From the NCBI RefSeq assembly GCF_027596085.1, contig NC_072460.1:4284512-4348511 (forward strand): a stretch of 64,000 nucleotides of DNA. The letters run 5' to 3'. This DNA comes from Anoplopoma fimbria. Lineage: Eukaryota > Chordata > Actinopteri > Perciformes > Anoplopomatidae. The position numbers and the translations under genes were made by a program. The notes below the pieces were generated by a model, which saw only the letters and a program-made list of their open reading frames with translations, did not search any database and was not told the origin of the DNA. This document shows positions 23,772-38,351 of this stretch, piece after piece. Each line of letters begins with the position of its first letter. Positions within the stretch are counted from its first letter, which is position 1.

Positions 23772-24285
23772 ATATATGCGAGCGCACACGCACATATCCA
23801 AACACATACTGCTGTCATGACTGCATGCAGATGGACAGCATGAGCTCATAGACAAAAATGAGGACACGCAGTATTAAAACGCACAAACACATTCCAGCAT
23901 ACACACGCAAATACACAACCGAGAGAGGTACGCGTGAATGAAGTCTCTCACACACGCGCAAACTCCTGCAGTGCTACTAATCTTCCTGTGTCATCCCGTT
24001 CGTGGCGGAGTGAAGTTTTCATTCGTTGAATAATTTCAATCCATGAAAAAGCTTTATCATAGTCACGTGGATGTGAAGCAGAGCGTGCACAAAAGGTCCC
24101 CACAAAAAAAAAACACACACACCAAACCGCAAAACCCAATCCCGCCTCCCCTGTAGACCCATTAAAGCTGCCAAGCTCCCCCCCGGAGAGAGAAACTACA
24201 GACAAACTAATGGAAAGATGGAGGGAAGTAGGGGGGGCGGGGACGCTTATTAAAGATCAATCAAGGGAGGAGAGGAAGAGGGAGA

Positions 24286-24317
<32 letters not shown>

Positions 24318-27300
24318 GGTGGTGGTGAGGGTCGGGGTGATGGAAAAGAAGGGGGGGGAGTGAAGGATAAGGTGAAAATGCAGCAAAGCTCCCCCTCTGA
24401 AGTTAAAGCACTCACAAACTTTACCCATAAAATGTATTCCATTAAAAGGCTTTTCCCCCCAGACCATTCAACATTTGCCAACTTTATTAATTACAAAGCG
24501 GGGGCATGGTGTTTAAGCATGGTCTTTAAGGGGGGCGGGGGGCGTTTGGATTCAGATTCCATGAAAGGAAAAATGCTCTTTGTGAGTTGTTTAGGCAAAG
24601 CGTCTCCCCATTAGGGCCTGAAAAGAGATCATGTGGACCGGCATGATAATCGTACAAATAATTCATAATTCCCAGAAGAACTTCCCTTTCAAATCAGCTT
24701 AGAACACTACCAGCTATTAGTTTCTCAGAGGATGCAGTGCGGTTCTGCACCTTTTTGCTCTTAACATGATAATTAATTGACAGCTGTGTTCTGGCCTGTA
24801 AAGCTCATTGCGACATTGTATGTGTTATTTGGCTATACAATTAAACTGCACTATTATTAGTTATCTGGCGTCCTAAGTGGCTAAAACGATGACCATGTGA
24901 CCACAATGGCCTCCCCGTTCAAGTCCACCTTTGTTGCATGCAGGCGGCAACCTCCGGTTCTGCCGAGTGAAGCCAATGCAGATGTGTCTTAAACTTGTAT
25001 TCTCTCTACTGACCAGCGGGGGGCGACTCCTCTGGTTGCAAAAGGAAGTCTGATTGTATGGAAGTCAATGAGAAAATGACTCTACTTCTCACTTGATTTA
25101 TTCCCTCAGTAAACATGAGTTTATGGTCTCAATCACTAGTTTCAATTCTCAAATACAGCATGATGTTCATTTAGTAAATGATGGTCCCATTTAGAGTCAA
25201 ACAGACCATAAAGCAGGGGATGCTTTCGGGCGGGCCGTATACGGCGTCTCTGCGTCACTAGTTCGCATTCCAAATATGGTAACTTCCGTTAACTGGTTGC
25301 AAAAAGCCATGATGAGGACGGACGAAATTCAAGATGGCGAAGAACAAAAACGCCCGATTCGGCTTTCACAACAGTCAACAAACCAATGGGTTACGCTCCG
25401 GTGACAACGTCCACTTCTTACATACAGTCTGTGGTTGCATGTCATCCCCTCTCTCTCTTGCCACATTTCCTGTCATATGTCTCAGTCTATACTAGCTAAT
25501 AAAGAGGACATATTACTAAGAATTACTAACTTATGTCTAGTTCTTTCTCTCTCGTCCATACAAAAGGCACAGATTCTGTTTTTACTGCATTAAGGTCAAG
25601 TTTCACCTGGAATCTGTGATCTCAACTCTCCCAGCAGATCTAGCAATAAGGATTATTTTCTATTACTGAGCAGACATTTATCTGAAACGTTTTGATGTGG
25701 TGGAGTGTCACCATGTGAGGCTCCAGGCAGATTAAACTAAACAGAGAATAGCTTAGAACTTCTATTAGGTCCAGATCTGAACACCAGGCCATACGATTGG
25801 CATTATGGAATAAAAATGATACTTCAAATCATTTTTTTCACTACCACTGAACTGGAACTTCCCAAGATCTGAGTACTTTGTGGACTGGTTCAACTCAATT
25901 TTGTCATTAGTTTTCAAAACATTTTCTATTTTAAATTTATCAGAAAATGCCTATTTCTTTCAGAATTTTATCATGTTAAGATGTTAATCATGTTTAAATT
26001 ATGAGCAGATGGATCTGCATAAATCCAGCCAGATGAATATTAGTCATTTTCTCTTTGTATACCAAATGCTTTGACTAAACCCTACTTGCATGTTATCTCA
26101 TCTAAACAGTTCGACTTGCAAGAATATTGAGTGTTGGCAAAAAATTTGACCTGCCACTGCTGTGAAGATGAACCATTCCCCCTCAAAAAACACTGGGTGA
26201 ACAACCCCCCTGCTTTGAATTATCCTCATAGGAAAAATCTGTTTCTCTGCTCCACAGAAAGGTCAGGGGTCAAAGTCATGCTACAAAGCGGCGGTCCTAC
26301 AGCTTGCAGGGATTCAGTGTTTTGCTCAGGAACACTTAAGGAAGGAAAGACAGTCTCTTTGAGCATCAGGCTCTCTGCCTATTTTTTCCATAAAACTCCT
26401 TAAATTAGTAGTATTATTTGAAAAAATGTCACATTGGTTAAGTGATCTTGTGCATTAATGACGGTTGATTGTAATGACAGTAAGTCAGTACACTGAGGCA
26501 GATCATTACAGGAGGTAAGTTTGTCATTTTATAAGTCTAGGACCATCTGATTGGTTTGTATACAGAAGCAAAAGAAAAAAAAGTTCTTAGTTCTTAGTCT
26601 GAGATATATAGTTCTCCCTCCTGTGTTGGGAACTTTTAAAAAAAGTGTGAGGCAGCATATTCTTTCTTATTTCCTTTAAAAAAATCTCTCATCTTTGAAA
26701 AAAAAAAGGTTTCGCCAGGAAAAGCTCTCTAAGATCTTTGACTTTGAAAAGATTTTTTTTTTTCCACTTGCCTCTCAAGGCCACTGTATGTGAATGTGTG
26801 AGTGCATGTTTGAACTTGTGTGATTGTGTATCTCATTGTGTCTCAAGTATTGTATACAAACATATGCATATTTGTGTGCATGCGCACAATTTCCCCTCCT
26901 TATGTTTGCAACTTTTCCAGTAACCATGCGGTTGCCACAGTTTCCTTGTGGTTCGATGTGCCAGACAACCAAAAGGCCCACACTACTGAAACTTTATTGG
27001 TGCTAAACAACCCCCTGATGACAATTATCCAACCCTCGAGCAGGAAGTAACCACCCGCAGTCCGTCAAACACAAGACCCGGAGACCGATTTACCGTAAAG
27101 CATCTGAAGTTATTGGAAACAGGGAGCGCCAGACACATGCTCCAAATGAGGAAGATTATTTATTACGCAAGGAGTACGTCAGAGGGCCATGTTGAGCCTC
27201 CGATCAGCTGAAGGGTGTTTGTTGTGGCTCAGTGTAAAGGAAATACAATAAATAGTCTTATTGTAACTCAACTGAACATCCTTATCCTGATCAATAAAAA

Positions 27301-30300
27301 CTGGAGCCCAGCTGGTGGCAAAACTATTGAGACTGTGAACTAACTTAGACTTTTTTCTGCTGCCCTATGTACTTGATTTCACATCCAAGATAAACTATCT
27401 AGGTTCAATTTGTATTGGTCGAAGTTTTAAAGCATGCTGAAACAGAATAAAGATCTATGTTAGGTCCCTTTTCTTCTGATCAATCCTGTATAAAAAGAGC
27501 TGCCGGAACATTAGAAATAATTTGCAGGATACCATATATATGTAAAAATACATGTTTTTTGCTAAATCGGAGGACCAGACGTTCTGGAAGCTCAGACACT
27601 CAATGTTGTTGTTCCCTTTCATTTGTCACTTATCTGTGTCACGCTTCTTCTCTTGTAAACTTGTGTTGCAGTGTTTAAACAAATAGTTGGCTCTACCTGA
27701 ACGCAGCGAGGTACTCAGCATCCCCCATGGGTGGGTCCAGTCCTCCTGTCCACGCCACATTCACATTGAAGCCCTCGCCTGCTCCAGAACCAACCTAAAA
27801 CCCCAAAACACATGTGTTGCATTCCAATCTGGAGTGTAATTGTCACTTGTCAGCCTGTAACATCATGTATACACAATAGACTACAATGTGGTCTACAACG
27901 TCACCCACCTCAGCTGGTGACCCACTGCCAGGGAAGAAGTTTCCATCGTCGTAGCGGTGAAGTGAGATGTAGAGAACGCTGGGGTCGCTGTAAAACACTT
28001 CCTGGGTGCCGTTGCCATGGTGAACATCCTAGCGACGGGATGAGGGAAGACGTATTTATGTTACACATAACAATGCCACGGAGAGATACATTTGCTACCG
28101 AGTATAATCATAGGATGTGTACTGACATACGAGTATCACAGGGAAAACCTCGGTGGCTTTTCATTAATACTAAAAACAACAGTGAAAGTGACAGCATGAG
28201 TTAACCAACCGTCTTACCCAGTCAACAATCAGGACCTTGCTGACGCTGAGCCTGTGTTGGAGCTTCTTGGCGGCTATGGCCACAGAATTGAAGTAACAGA
28301 AACCCCTGATAGACACAGAAAGTGAGGATGAAACAGATGTTTAAAAGACTAGAAAGTTAAGACTATAGCTGGCAAGGAGAAATGCTTATTGTCTCTTTTA
28401 GCTCTTATTTATTTTTGCTGAATTGAGCACAAGTGATGTACAGTCATGGGAATATTGGAAAGGCTCGGTTTCTCTTACTGAGCTTCGGCTGTGTGTTGGG
28501 CTGCGAGCATGCACTACTGTATATGTCAGAAATGAAAACAGTGCAGTAGCCGTACATTACTCTACCCGGGATAAATGGGAACACGATATGCGGTCTGAGC
28601 GGCAGTTATTATGAAAAAACAACACGCGCAAAAAAAGCTATTAATCTTCCTTATTTTTGTCCCTTTGTCGTCTCTCTATCACTTCATAAATATCCTCCAC
28701 TGAGAGGCTGCTGACAGTGCAGCAAGGACAGGAAAACTCACTCTGGTCGGACTGAGCTTGTGATTGACTGACTGACACACATACACCAGACACACACCAG
28801 ACACACACACACACACTTATACTTACATTGGATTAGAGGGGCCTGCGTGATGCCCTGGCGGCCTGACCACAGCAAAGCCGTTCTGTGCAGAAGCAGAACA
28901 CAACACTATTAATGTTTCGTTGCATATGAAGAGCTATAAAAGTTGCCGTTTCAAAGTTAAACGCTTTTATGATGTACATGAATCTAACAATTTCGGCACA
29001 CATAAATGAAGACACCTCTTCTTCTCTTTTAAGGCACAATCACATTGTCAAAATTCAGAACCTGTCATTTAGAAATGTAAAGACAGGTTTCTTACGCAAA
29101 GAGAAGCAATACTGTTTCCTGGTTTGTGTAAGGTTTGTTTACATCAGTGCTGCTTCTATTTGTAGCAGGAAAGGAGCTTTATGATAACATTCTTCAATAA
29201 ATGGGTTCTTTGTTATTTTCGGGAAACATACAGTATGAAGGCCATCCCTTTATCATTCTAAATGTGGATTCAAGATACATTTTTTTACTATCCCAGTTGT
29301 TTAAACTCAAGGAATTAAATCCCACATTACATGAAGACAAAGGATAAAACACGTGATTTCTGGCAATGTAAAGACAGTGGAGGCCATTCATCTATGCTGT
29401 CTTGTGTGTGAGTGTAATAGTATATATTCCCTACCATATGTATAGCTTTTCTGAGGTGGAGCAGTTGTACTGTACTTGTACTGTACAACCACTGCTCACT
29501 ATAGACGTAGCCTTAGGGTGGTGTTTATTGGTTTTCATTCTCTGCCCGCCCAACTGCTTTGTTTTACACAATCTCGTTTTGTTTGCTTTTCTGGGGTGAA
29601 ACTGCGTGAATTGAAGCTGCCAGCTATAAATACTTTTGGCCAATTATATTTTCAACATTTGACCAATTAGAATAAAAAATGAAAAATAAAAACTATTTCA
29701 TGTTTAGCCTTTGAAATCATTGAGAGGAGTATGTTTAGGCGACAATGAGGCAGAAAGAAATATTTTCTAAAAAACATTAATCTTTAAAGTGGGTTAGGCA
29801 GGGTGAGACACTCTTCTGTGCCCGATGCATTACTAAGTTGATGTGTCTTTCTCATACTTGCAGTTGCCCCACAGGCACGAAACACTGCCAGCAGTGGACA
29901 CAAACTCAAGAACATCACAGTAACTGAGATCCCAAAGAAGTTTTTGGTCCACAACCCCAGAGCCTGAAAAGCTGCGGCTCTGTTTGCAGGTGTCACTTCT
30001 CACCTTCTGACACCATAAACCTGCATTTAGTCAACACAGGCTTAGCTTAGCTGGTGTAAATAAATCATGACATATCCTAAATAATACAACTTACTTTAAC
30101 TGTTGGAATAATTGTCTGCATTGTGGCATCCTATCCACTTCATCCATCATTTTGTGTTATTTGTGCATCATTGCATACATATTTTTTTATGCTAACTGTC
30201 TATAGAAACATAAAGAATTATGTCGTAAGTTTTAAATAACTTTTGGGGGGGATTAATGAATCTGTAGTTTAAATTCTCTTCATCACTCAAATGCCTTGAG

Positions 30301-33300
30301 CAGACATGGCTTACAGCAAGGCGAGTGACTTAAACAAGACACTGCAACAGAAATGGAATGAAAACTGGGGGAACGAGGCAACGAAATGTAATAACACAAA
30401 CGTCTCGTCTGGAGGTTACAGAGTGACGTCTGGCTTTTTCTGCCGGATTTGGTTTCTCACCTTTAGCTCTCCTTTGGCCACTCTGCAGGCCAGCTCAACA
30501 ACGCTGCCCGCCGCCATGCGTGATGCCGTTGAAGTGTGTGACTCATTCCAGATGGTGTCATTATCCACCTGCGAATTAAAAGAAAAAACGACAGAGGCAA
30601 ATGAATGATAGAATGACAACAAACAGCAGAGGAAACACTTATGATATCGGCTTTATGAAGCCAGACTATGTCTATTGTGCTTCTGGCACATAAAGGCTTT
30701 CTCCAGACATACAGCTGGGACTGCAGAGTAAAAATGTCCAGATCCATAATGCTGCTAAATTTCCTCTCCACACTGTTTTATTTTTTCTGTGCTCTGTTTG
30801 TTCACAAACGGGCATTACTGTCCATCTGGCTCGGACAATGAAAGCCGAGGCATTTCTTTTATCCCCGGTCATGGACATGTTTTTCTCATTAGCTATGACT
30901 TGTCATGGTCCGACACGGACTGTCAGGCAAACGTTAGCCCGGCCAAGCCAACTCTCTTTTCCTCTTTAATATCCTGTCTTCCTTGTCATTTCTCTTTCGT
31001 GTCTTGGTCGCTTTTTCTTTGAAACAATATCGTCTTTCATCAACGCAGTATTGTATAGCTTTCATTAAGAGCTGTCTAGAATTACAGTATGATCACAAAT
31101 AAAGTTGTTTTGTGTTTGTGTGTGTTTTCTCTTACCCCTACACCCCCACATGGTAACATCACAAACATCCTTTGGGACAGGATTCCTTGGAAAACAGAAA
31201 CATAATTATTTCGATTTTTTTTTACACATCATTCAATTACGTTTCAGCTTGTTATCCTTTTCATCATAATTCTTCATGCATTATGACTAATGGGAAGACA
31301 AGCCTTTATCTGACCTTTTTTGAGTTGAACTTTTGAAATGAGGCTCTTAGTATAGATCAGGGTCATATGAATATTACCTTATTTAAATATGTTTAAAATT
31401 GCACAAGAGATACAAAATGCTAATTTCTTGGCAAGGCTTGATTTGTGATGATACATCCAGTTTTGTAATTTATTTTTTAACTAAATCAATGTAGTTCAAG
31501 GACAAAAGTATGAATACTTTTGTCAGAGCTTGAGCTCTGTTATTGAAAATAACTGAACATCTGGAACACTGTTTGGTATTGATGTCCGTGATCATATTTA
31601 CTGTGCAAAGTAATGTCTTTCATGTTCACTGTTAAATCAATTGAAAATGTTTTGAAACAACTGAATTTGGCTCAGATTTGAGAATATGTGTCATACCGGC
31701 CAGTTTGCGGTTATCCAGCTTGTATCTGTTGAGCGGGTTGGTGCCGTAGAGTAACACGTGGCGCTCTGTGTGGACCGATTGCAGCTCCTCCAAAGTGGCT
31801 TTACGACCGCGGATAGTCTGTACCAACAGAACATGACAATACATATAGTCATCACATGCGCATGGACAATGTACAGCACATGATGAATAATAATGTTAAA
31901 CAGAGTAAGCTATATTGTGCTCCAACAAAATCTCATGTACCTGTAAACCTAACCTCTATATGTTCAGACGGACACATAAAATGTCATTTCTGTAGGTCAG
32001 ATCAGGATGAAACTGTGTCCTGTTCCATACGTACCTCACACTGTCCCCTCAGGCCTCTCTCCTGTAGTCTGGACCAGATGCTCTGTATTCTCCCAGCATG
32101 CTCCGGGTGACTGCTGTTGTCTCCACATGTACACTGGTGCCTCAGCATCTGAGAATCATAGACCAGGCCTGCATGCACACACGCAAACTTTTATTATTTT
32201 CTAAAAGAGAACATCAATAACCATTAAAGACAGTTCACCCCAAAATCAAAACTACATATCTTTCCTCTTACCTGTCTTATTTATTAAGCCACACTGTTTT
32301 GATGTGTGTTGCCAATTGAACTATGCTTGAGCGAAAATAGTTCCTACATTAAACTGTGCTTTGAGCACCACAAGCAGAGTGCCATTTGGTCCCATTAAAT
32401 ATGAGAGAAGTCAGACATCTCTACGACAATATCCTTGAAACTCAGCTGACAACAAAAAAATTTAATCGCAGCACAGGAAGGAGGAAAATATGTATTTCTT
32501 TTATTTGGGGGAAAACTGTCGCTTTAAGTGCTACTTCTTTAACTTCCCAGATGAGGAGCACAAGCCGGACAGTGCTTACACTCATAAGGATTTAAACACC
32601 CTACATAATGGTTTGGACTAACACCTACAGAGTTATCTGAATCTTTAACTTCATATGTTCCCAACGGCAGTAATGTTTTGATTGATTCATTAGATGAGTC
32701 AAAGAAGGGCTTGCCTACAGCTGCATAATCAGTCGTTCCTTTAAAACACTTTTTAAACGGCACGGCTTTAGACTTAGATTACATTACAGTGACAGTAAAG
32801 ATTTTAAATTGATGTTTTAATTAAATTGTTTTTTGATTTTTGTTTTTCTTTTAAGATAGCCACGAGGTGCAGAGCTTCTTTATGTTGGTTTGTTCATGAG
32901 TCGGACCTACTGTTCGACAGTCATGTTTTTTTTATTTTCCTTCACTTGTAAGCGTGTCATCTACCTCTGCTGGTAATGGGAATTATATGAAACATCATTT
33001 TGGTTCCATTATTATAAGGGGCATGACAAATTTGGAATAGAGATGGGCAACGGCATGCAACCAGGGATGTTTCGTTTAAACAGTATGGTCAGCGACTTAA
33101 CCCCTAAGCCTCGGGGGAACCCTGAATTTGAAATATCATTAAGAAAATGATCATACATGCCAATTATAATACTGTACGAACATATCTGACTCACCAGTGG
33201 TGAAGCGTGGTTTGCAGCTGCTATCCTGTGCGGTCAGGCTCAGGGGTTTTTCAGGCAGAGTGAGAGAGGTGGAGGCTGGGGAGGACTGTGCACGTGACAA

Positions 33301-36300
33301 GGGCCGATGAACTCCCAGCCCACCACCAACCCCACCGCCGTGCATCATGGGTACTGCCAGGGTCTCCATCTGTCGATGCAGCTGCTGCAGCTGCTTCTGC
33401 TGCTCCCATAGCAACGACTACAGGAAGAGTGAGGGTGAAAGAGGTCAAACACAGTGGACATAATTCTAACTAAATATCATAAACATAAAATAAGACAGGG
33501 TTAAGAGTAAAGAGTAGAGCAGGAACTGTAGACAGCACAGGGATTTTTTCTGAACCATATCGGTGAAAGTCGGTGCTCGTTGAGTTCTTCCATTGCTACA
33601 CATATGGTAAGCAGCTGTACGCCCCTCTAAAACTCTCAGTGATTTGCGTTCAAGGCTGATATTAAGTGCTGAAAGCCACAGAACTTCCTCCAGCGTAATG
33701 TCAATAAAATCTGAGTTGGTTTTATTTGGCTCTCCTGATCTGACCTGTGCCATCAAGAGCAGTCTGGGTCTGTCAATTTCAACTTGCTTTGAATCTGGAT
33801 GTCATTATTCACTCTAATCTCTTCCTCTAAAAACAGGTTACCAAAACCTGACTTGTAGACTCATGGTTATGTGGTTTGATTAGTTCTTACATGCACCCTG
33901 TAACCATATAATGCTAAAATAACCACCTTGATTCAATGACTACTTGTCAAACCGCAAAATAATGCGACTAGGATTATGCAAGTGTTAGGCCGCCCCCTAC
34001 AGGACTGTTGAAGGAAGAACAACTGTGTGGTTTAATTCCATCTACCTGCTTTCTCTGTGTGTGTGTATCTTTAGTAAAAGTATGTTTTCCCAACCTGGTT
34101 GAGTATGAGTGCATGTTGCAGGTTGAGTTGCTCTTCCTGGCTCTTGGATGCTGTCGGCTCCGCCTCCCTCAGTGCCTCCGCCCTCACTCTGCTCTGGTAG
34201 GTTGTCACTGTGGGCGACGTCCCGCCACCGTCCTCTGAGTCCATGTCCTCAGATGGGATCTGGTGCAGTCTGGGCTTCTCGCTGGACTTAGACATCAGCT
34301 GCACAGGCACATACACGCACATTGAAGTTGGCAAAAAAAAACAACACCATGTAGACAGAAATATGGACATTTGCATGACAGCCAGACAGCAGACTTAAAA
34401 GTGCACATACAGAAAGGCAGATGTTGGCTTCTGTTGTTTTCAATCAGCTCCTGCCATGATACACTGAAATGTTGTCTAAACCTTTATCTCTAAAAATCAG
34501 TTATCACCACATAGTACTCCATGCTAAAGTAGATTTGAAAGTTGGGGGGGATATGTGGGAAAAATGTCTCGTGCCTTGAGTAAATGTGGAATTTTTAGAG
34601 AACTCCAACAACAACAACCAGTTTTGGGATCATAAAAATCAACAAAAGCTGCATGAACTATTGTTTGTTGTTGGAGAAAGACATCTCAGTGCTTTCATTT
34701 AAAAGTGTTGAAATATTGAAACTGTAATGTCCACATCCAAGTTTGCAGCCTCAAAATTGTTGCGGGTTCTCCTTCTGAAGATGGCGTGCCACAAGAATTT
34801 CTAGAAAGTTCTTCATATCTTTTAGCTTATTTCATATTCAGCCGTTATCGTCTTAAATATTTATGTGAGCAAAGGCTGCCACCGTTTGTGACTGTAAAAC
34901 AGAGCCTTTAAATCTTTCATCAGGAGACTAACTAAGTAAATTTATACACAAATTCAAATGACCAAGAGACATAATTATTTTTCTGTTACCACTGATGGTG
35001 TTAATAGATACTTTATGCATTACAATCGCCACAACCACAGGACTGAATAAACTGCCCATTAGCACAACAAACAAATCTCCCTCTGAGACATTACAAGCTG
35101 TCTATGTATTAGTGTGTATCTTCACTCCTCCATACCTTGCCCAGGTGAGTTTGCCGTAATAGCCTGTCCAGTATTTGCGGGTTGTGCTGCTGTTGGAGGA
35201 GATGTGTGTGAAGGGTCCGCGGGCTCTGGGGGAGGGGCTCTGAGCGTGTTCTGCTCAGGGGCTTGTGAGGATGAGCTCCTCCAGGGGTGAGGTGGTCTAA
35301 CTGGGGGGCAAACTGTAGCTGGACGGGGTCTAGACCTGCAACTGGTTGGAGACGGACACAAAGGAGCAGAAAATGACTGAGTTTCTGTGAGCAGAGACAA
35401 GTAACATGTACACAAACACACACACACACACACATACAATTTCTCAAACACAAATAAACACACAATAGCTACAAAAATACCAAACTGGCCCCTGATGCAT
35501 TGCAAATTGTTTAAATCATTTCTGATTTATTTTACCTTACAATATTGTTTATTTCAAATAACACATTCTGTCTTTCTTATGTGTTGAATTATGTTGATCC
35601 ATCAAAAAAGTGTGATTCTAAATGTAACCACTGGGTGGTGCTCTAACATCTCAGACAATAACATTTAAACGCTTCAGTGAAAGTTGATGAATGTATACAT
35701 GTCCTTTTGTGACTTTTACTAACATCTTGGACATGTGTATTTCATTTTTTTTCATGTGTATAGAGTCAAAGACAGATCAGTTTCAAAACCTCAATGTGAA
35801 AAAAATAATACCTTATGAGGGTTTCATCCTCCTGAATTGTGGTGCTTTCGGCCCTACATGTGTGCACATGTGCTGGTTTTGTATACGCATGAACATGTCT
35901 ACAGGATATGTGTCAGTGTGTGTGTGTATCTCACCAGAAAGCAGCGGAGTGTGTACCAGTCCGGAGGATTCCAGGATGATGACAGGCAGATGAGGGTTTA
36001 GCTGCCCAGCCTGGTCCTCTCTGCTAAGGGGTAGGAAGACCTGTGAGCCCCCGGCTGTAACCAATGGCATCCGGCCGACTCTCAGAGAGGACAGCTCTCC
36101 TTCAGCCTGCACACAGACAGTTATTCAGCATTTATAGCAACAGATAACATTCTGTCTGACGTTTTATCATAGCCGGGTTTACAGGCCGACATGGAATGAG
36201 ATGAATATAATCCACCATGTCGACAGACGGTGATCATTTCTGATGATACAAAATGATATGTCCAGGTGACGTGCTTAGAAAAACTCTCAAACCACTTTAA

Positions 36301-38252
36301 ATTTAAATATACAGTACTCAAAAACCCACAAACATCAATGTAAAAATGAAACATCATTTAAATAGCATCATGCTTCCTGAATTTGATGTTCTTCCTGTTT
36401 AAAGCAGGATATTAGGGAGGGTAGATTTCATTCATTCATTCATTTTATTGATGTATTTAAGTCATGCGATGTTATGTAATCCGATCTTTTAAATTAGTTT
36501 TATATTGTACAGACTGTACTGCATAGTCACTGCATCTTAAAAACACATCTCCTTAAAAGGGAAAATCCACCACCTTCTATGTGGATGTTTAATCAGTGTT
36601 GATGGTAAATGTAGTAAAATTGAAACAAGGAATTCCTCAGTGCGATCTTTAATGACCCCAAAATCTGAGCCCTCATGCTGTCGGAGGCGAGCCTACATGT
36701 ACCAGGATGCATTGCGTGGAGGGTCCCCCGCCGGCCATATCTTCTTGCAAAGCTGTCTGCTGCATTTATTTGGCCGTATACTCTGGCTCGAATGAAGGCG
36801 GCTGAATATTTGAGTCAGCCAAAACACGGTAAACTGTATCCTCGTCCATAAGATCCTCTGCACTCTTATTTGCTGATGCCATTGAGAACAAATCATTTCT
36901 GTTTTTAAGTGGCATTAGCGCATGACCCCTTGGCGACCCAGTGGCAGAGAGTAGAACTCCAAGCTGAAACAGCAGCCTGTAGTTCTTCCCCTCGTCCAAC
37001 TTCATCACTGTCATGTCAAATGACAACGCTGGACGCAGGGAGGGAGAACAACCCATTTTGCAGCTGTGAACTCTGTCAATATAGCACATACTGGGGAATT
37101 TCTTGCAACAAATCGATTATGTTGATCATCAACACTGATTGAACATCCACATAAAAAGGTGGCAAATTTTCCCTTTGAGTAAAGTTAGCTTGGGATTGAT
37201 TCTATAAAACGTAATGTCTTACAACAAGTTAAAATAAAAAGAAATCCTTGATATTACAAAGAATTTAGAAAAAAAAAAAGTGTCTTAAACTGAGAGATCA
37301 CTGCGTTTGATATATAAAAAAGACTTATTTTCAAGGAAAAGAAAGAACTATTTAAGAATAAACTGTTATGATAGACATTTGTTGCAGTTCAATGTTTACC
37401 CTGGCGTTAGCTGGGAGTCCCAGTGTGATGGTGGGCAGAGTGGAGGGACTCTGGATGGTGAAGTTAGCCAGAGTGCCATCTCTGAGTAGCAGCCTCTGGG
37501 CCTGGAAATGCCAAACACAATTAACAATTAATAATGCATTAATATTCAAATCTGAATTGAATTATGCTCAAATAACAATACATGATGATAGATAATAGAA
37601 ATCCCATTAAACATTTAAGACCAGTGCTGGTTATGTCTCCCATAACAATATTTTCTGAACAAATGTCATGTTGTTGTAAATCTTAACCAGTGCTGTCTAA
37701 TTAAGGTGGTGTGCTGTCTTGACACCGGAGAATGATGAGTCAGACATCAGCAGCAGGTGTGACAGAGGTTGACTGTATGTGATTAAATGAATTATGCATA
37801 AACAGCTGACAAACTCAGTGCTCCCATACTCGCGTCGTTGCTTTAAACATGTCATTACTCAGCGTCTCGGCACAGCTCATGTTCATGAAACAACATCTCT
37901 TTCTTTTATTTATTTTTTTATCAAAGTGTGCGTACATGTTTAAAATGCTAATTTTTCCCATCTCTAAAATATAAGTGCCGATCAGAAAGGCAAAAAGGAA
38001 GTATTTCCCTTTCCTATTCTATATTTTTAGATTCATCTATCCAACTTCAATCCGGCAATTCAATTCAATCCGGCAATTCCAATTTTCAATTCCATTTTTC
38101 TATCAAAAAGGTACTATGATGTCTTAAAACGTCGACACAAATGGACTGATTTGGTGTTAAAACATGGAAATTTAGTTATAATTCAGTTAATCTTGAGCAG
38201 ATGTTTTAATTAATTTTACTTTATGAATATTCTGAAAGGACCCAAGAACAAA

Positions 38253-38351
<99 letters not shown>

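Larger units (their letters stand above)
20219..32168 (-). other. hdac7: hdac7 exons 12-23: deacetylase domain and NES
   Basis: Exons: 32035-32168, 31697-31817, 31136-31185, 30461-30568, 28827-28882, 28218-28305, 27909-28028, 27697-27794, 22345-22463, 21786-21919, 21350-21431, 20219-20361. Seen in order: structural zinc [14 protein letters not shown] and PCGGVG; catalytic PPGHHA; ILIVDW-like [78 protein letters not shown]. The GGH (not GGY) is the class IIa signature linked to weak activity on acetyl-lysine. The last exon carries [10 protein letters not shown], the export-signal region. It then runs PSEM to a TAA at 20221-20219 unless the donor at 20229 is used. Confidence 0.93.

Noticed and set aside
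23599..23867. Several His/Thr and Cys/Val frames
   Set aside because: Products of the (CA)n tract inside an hdac7 intron.
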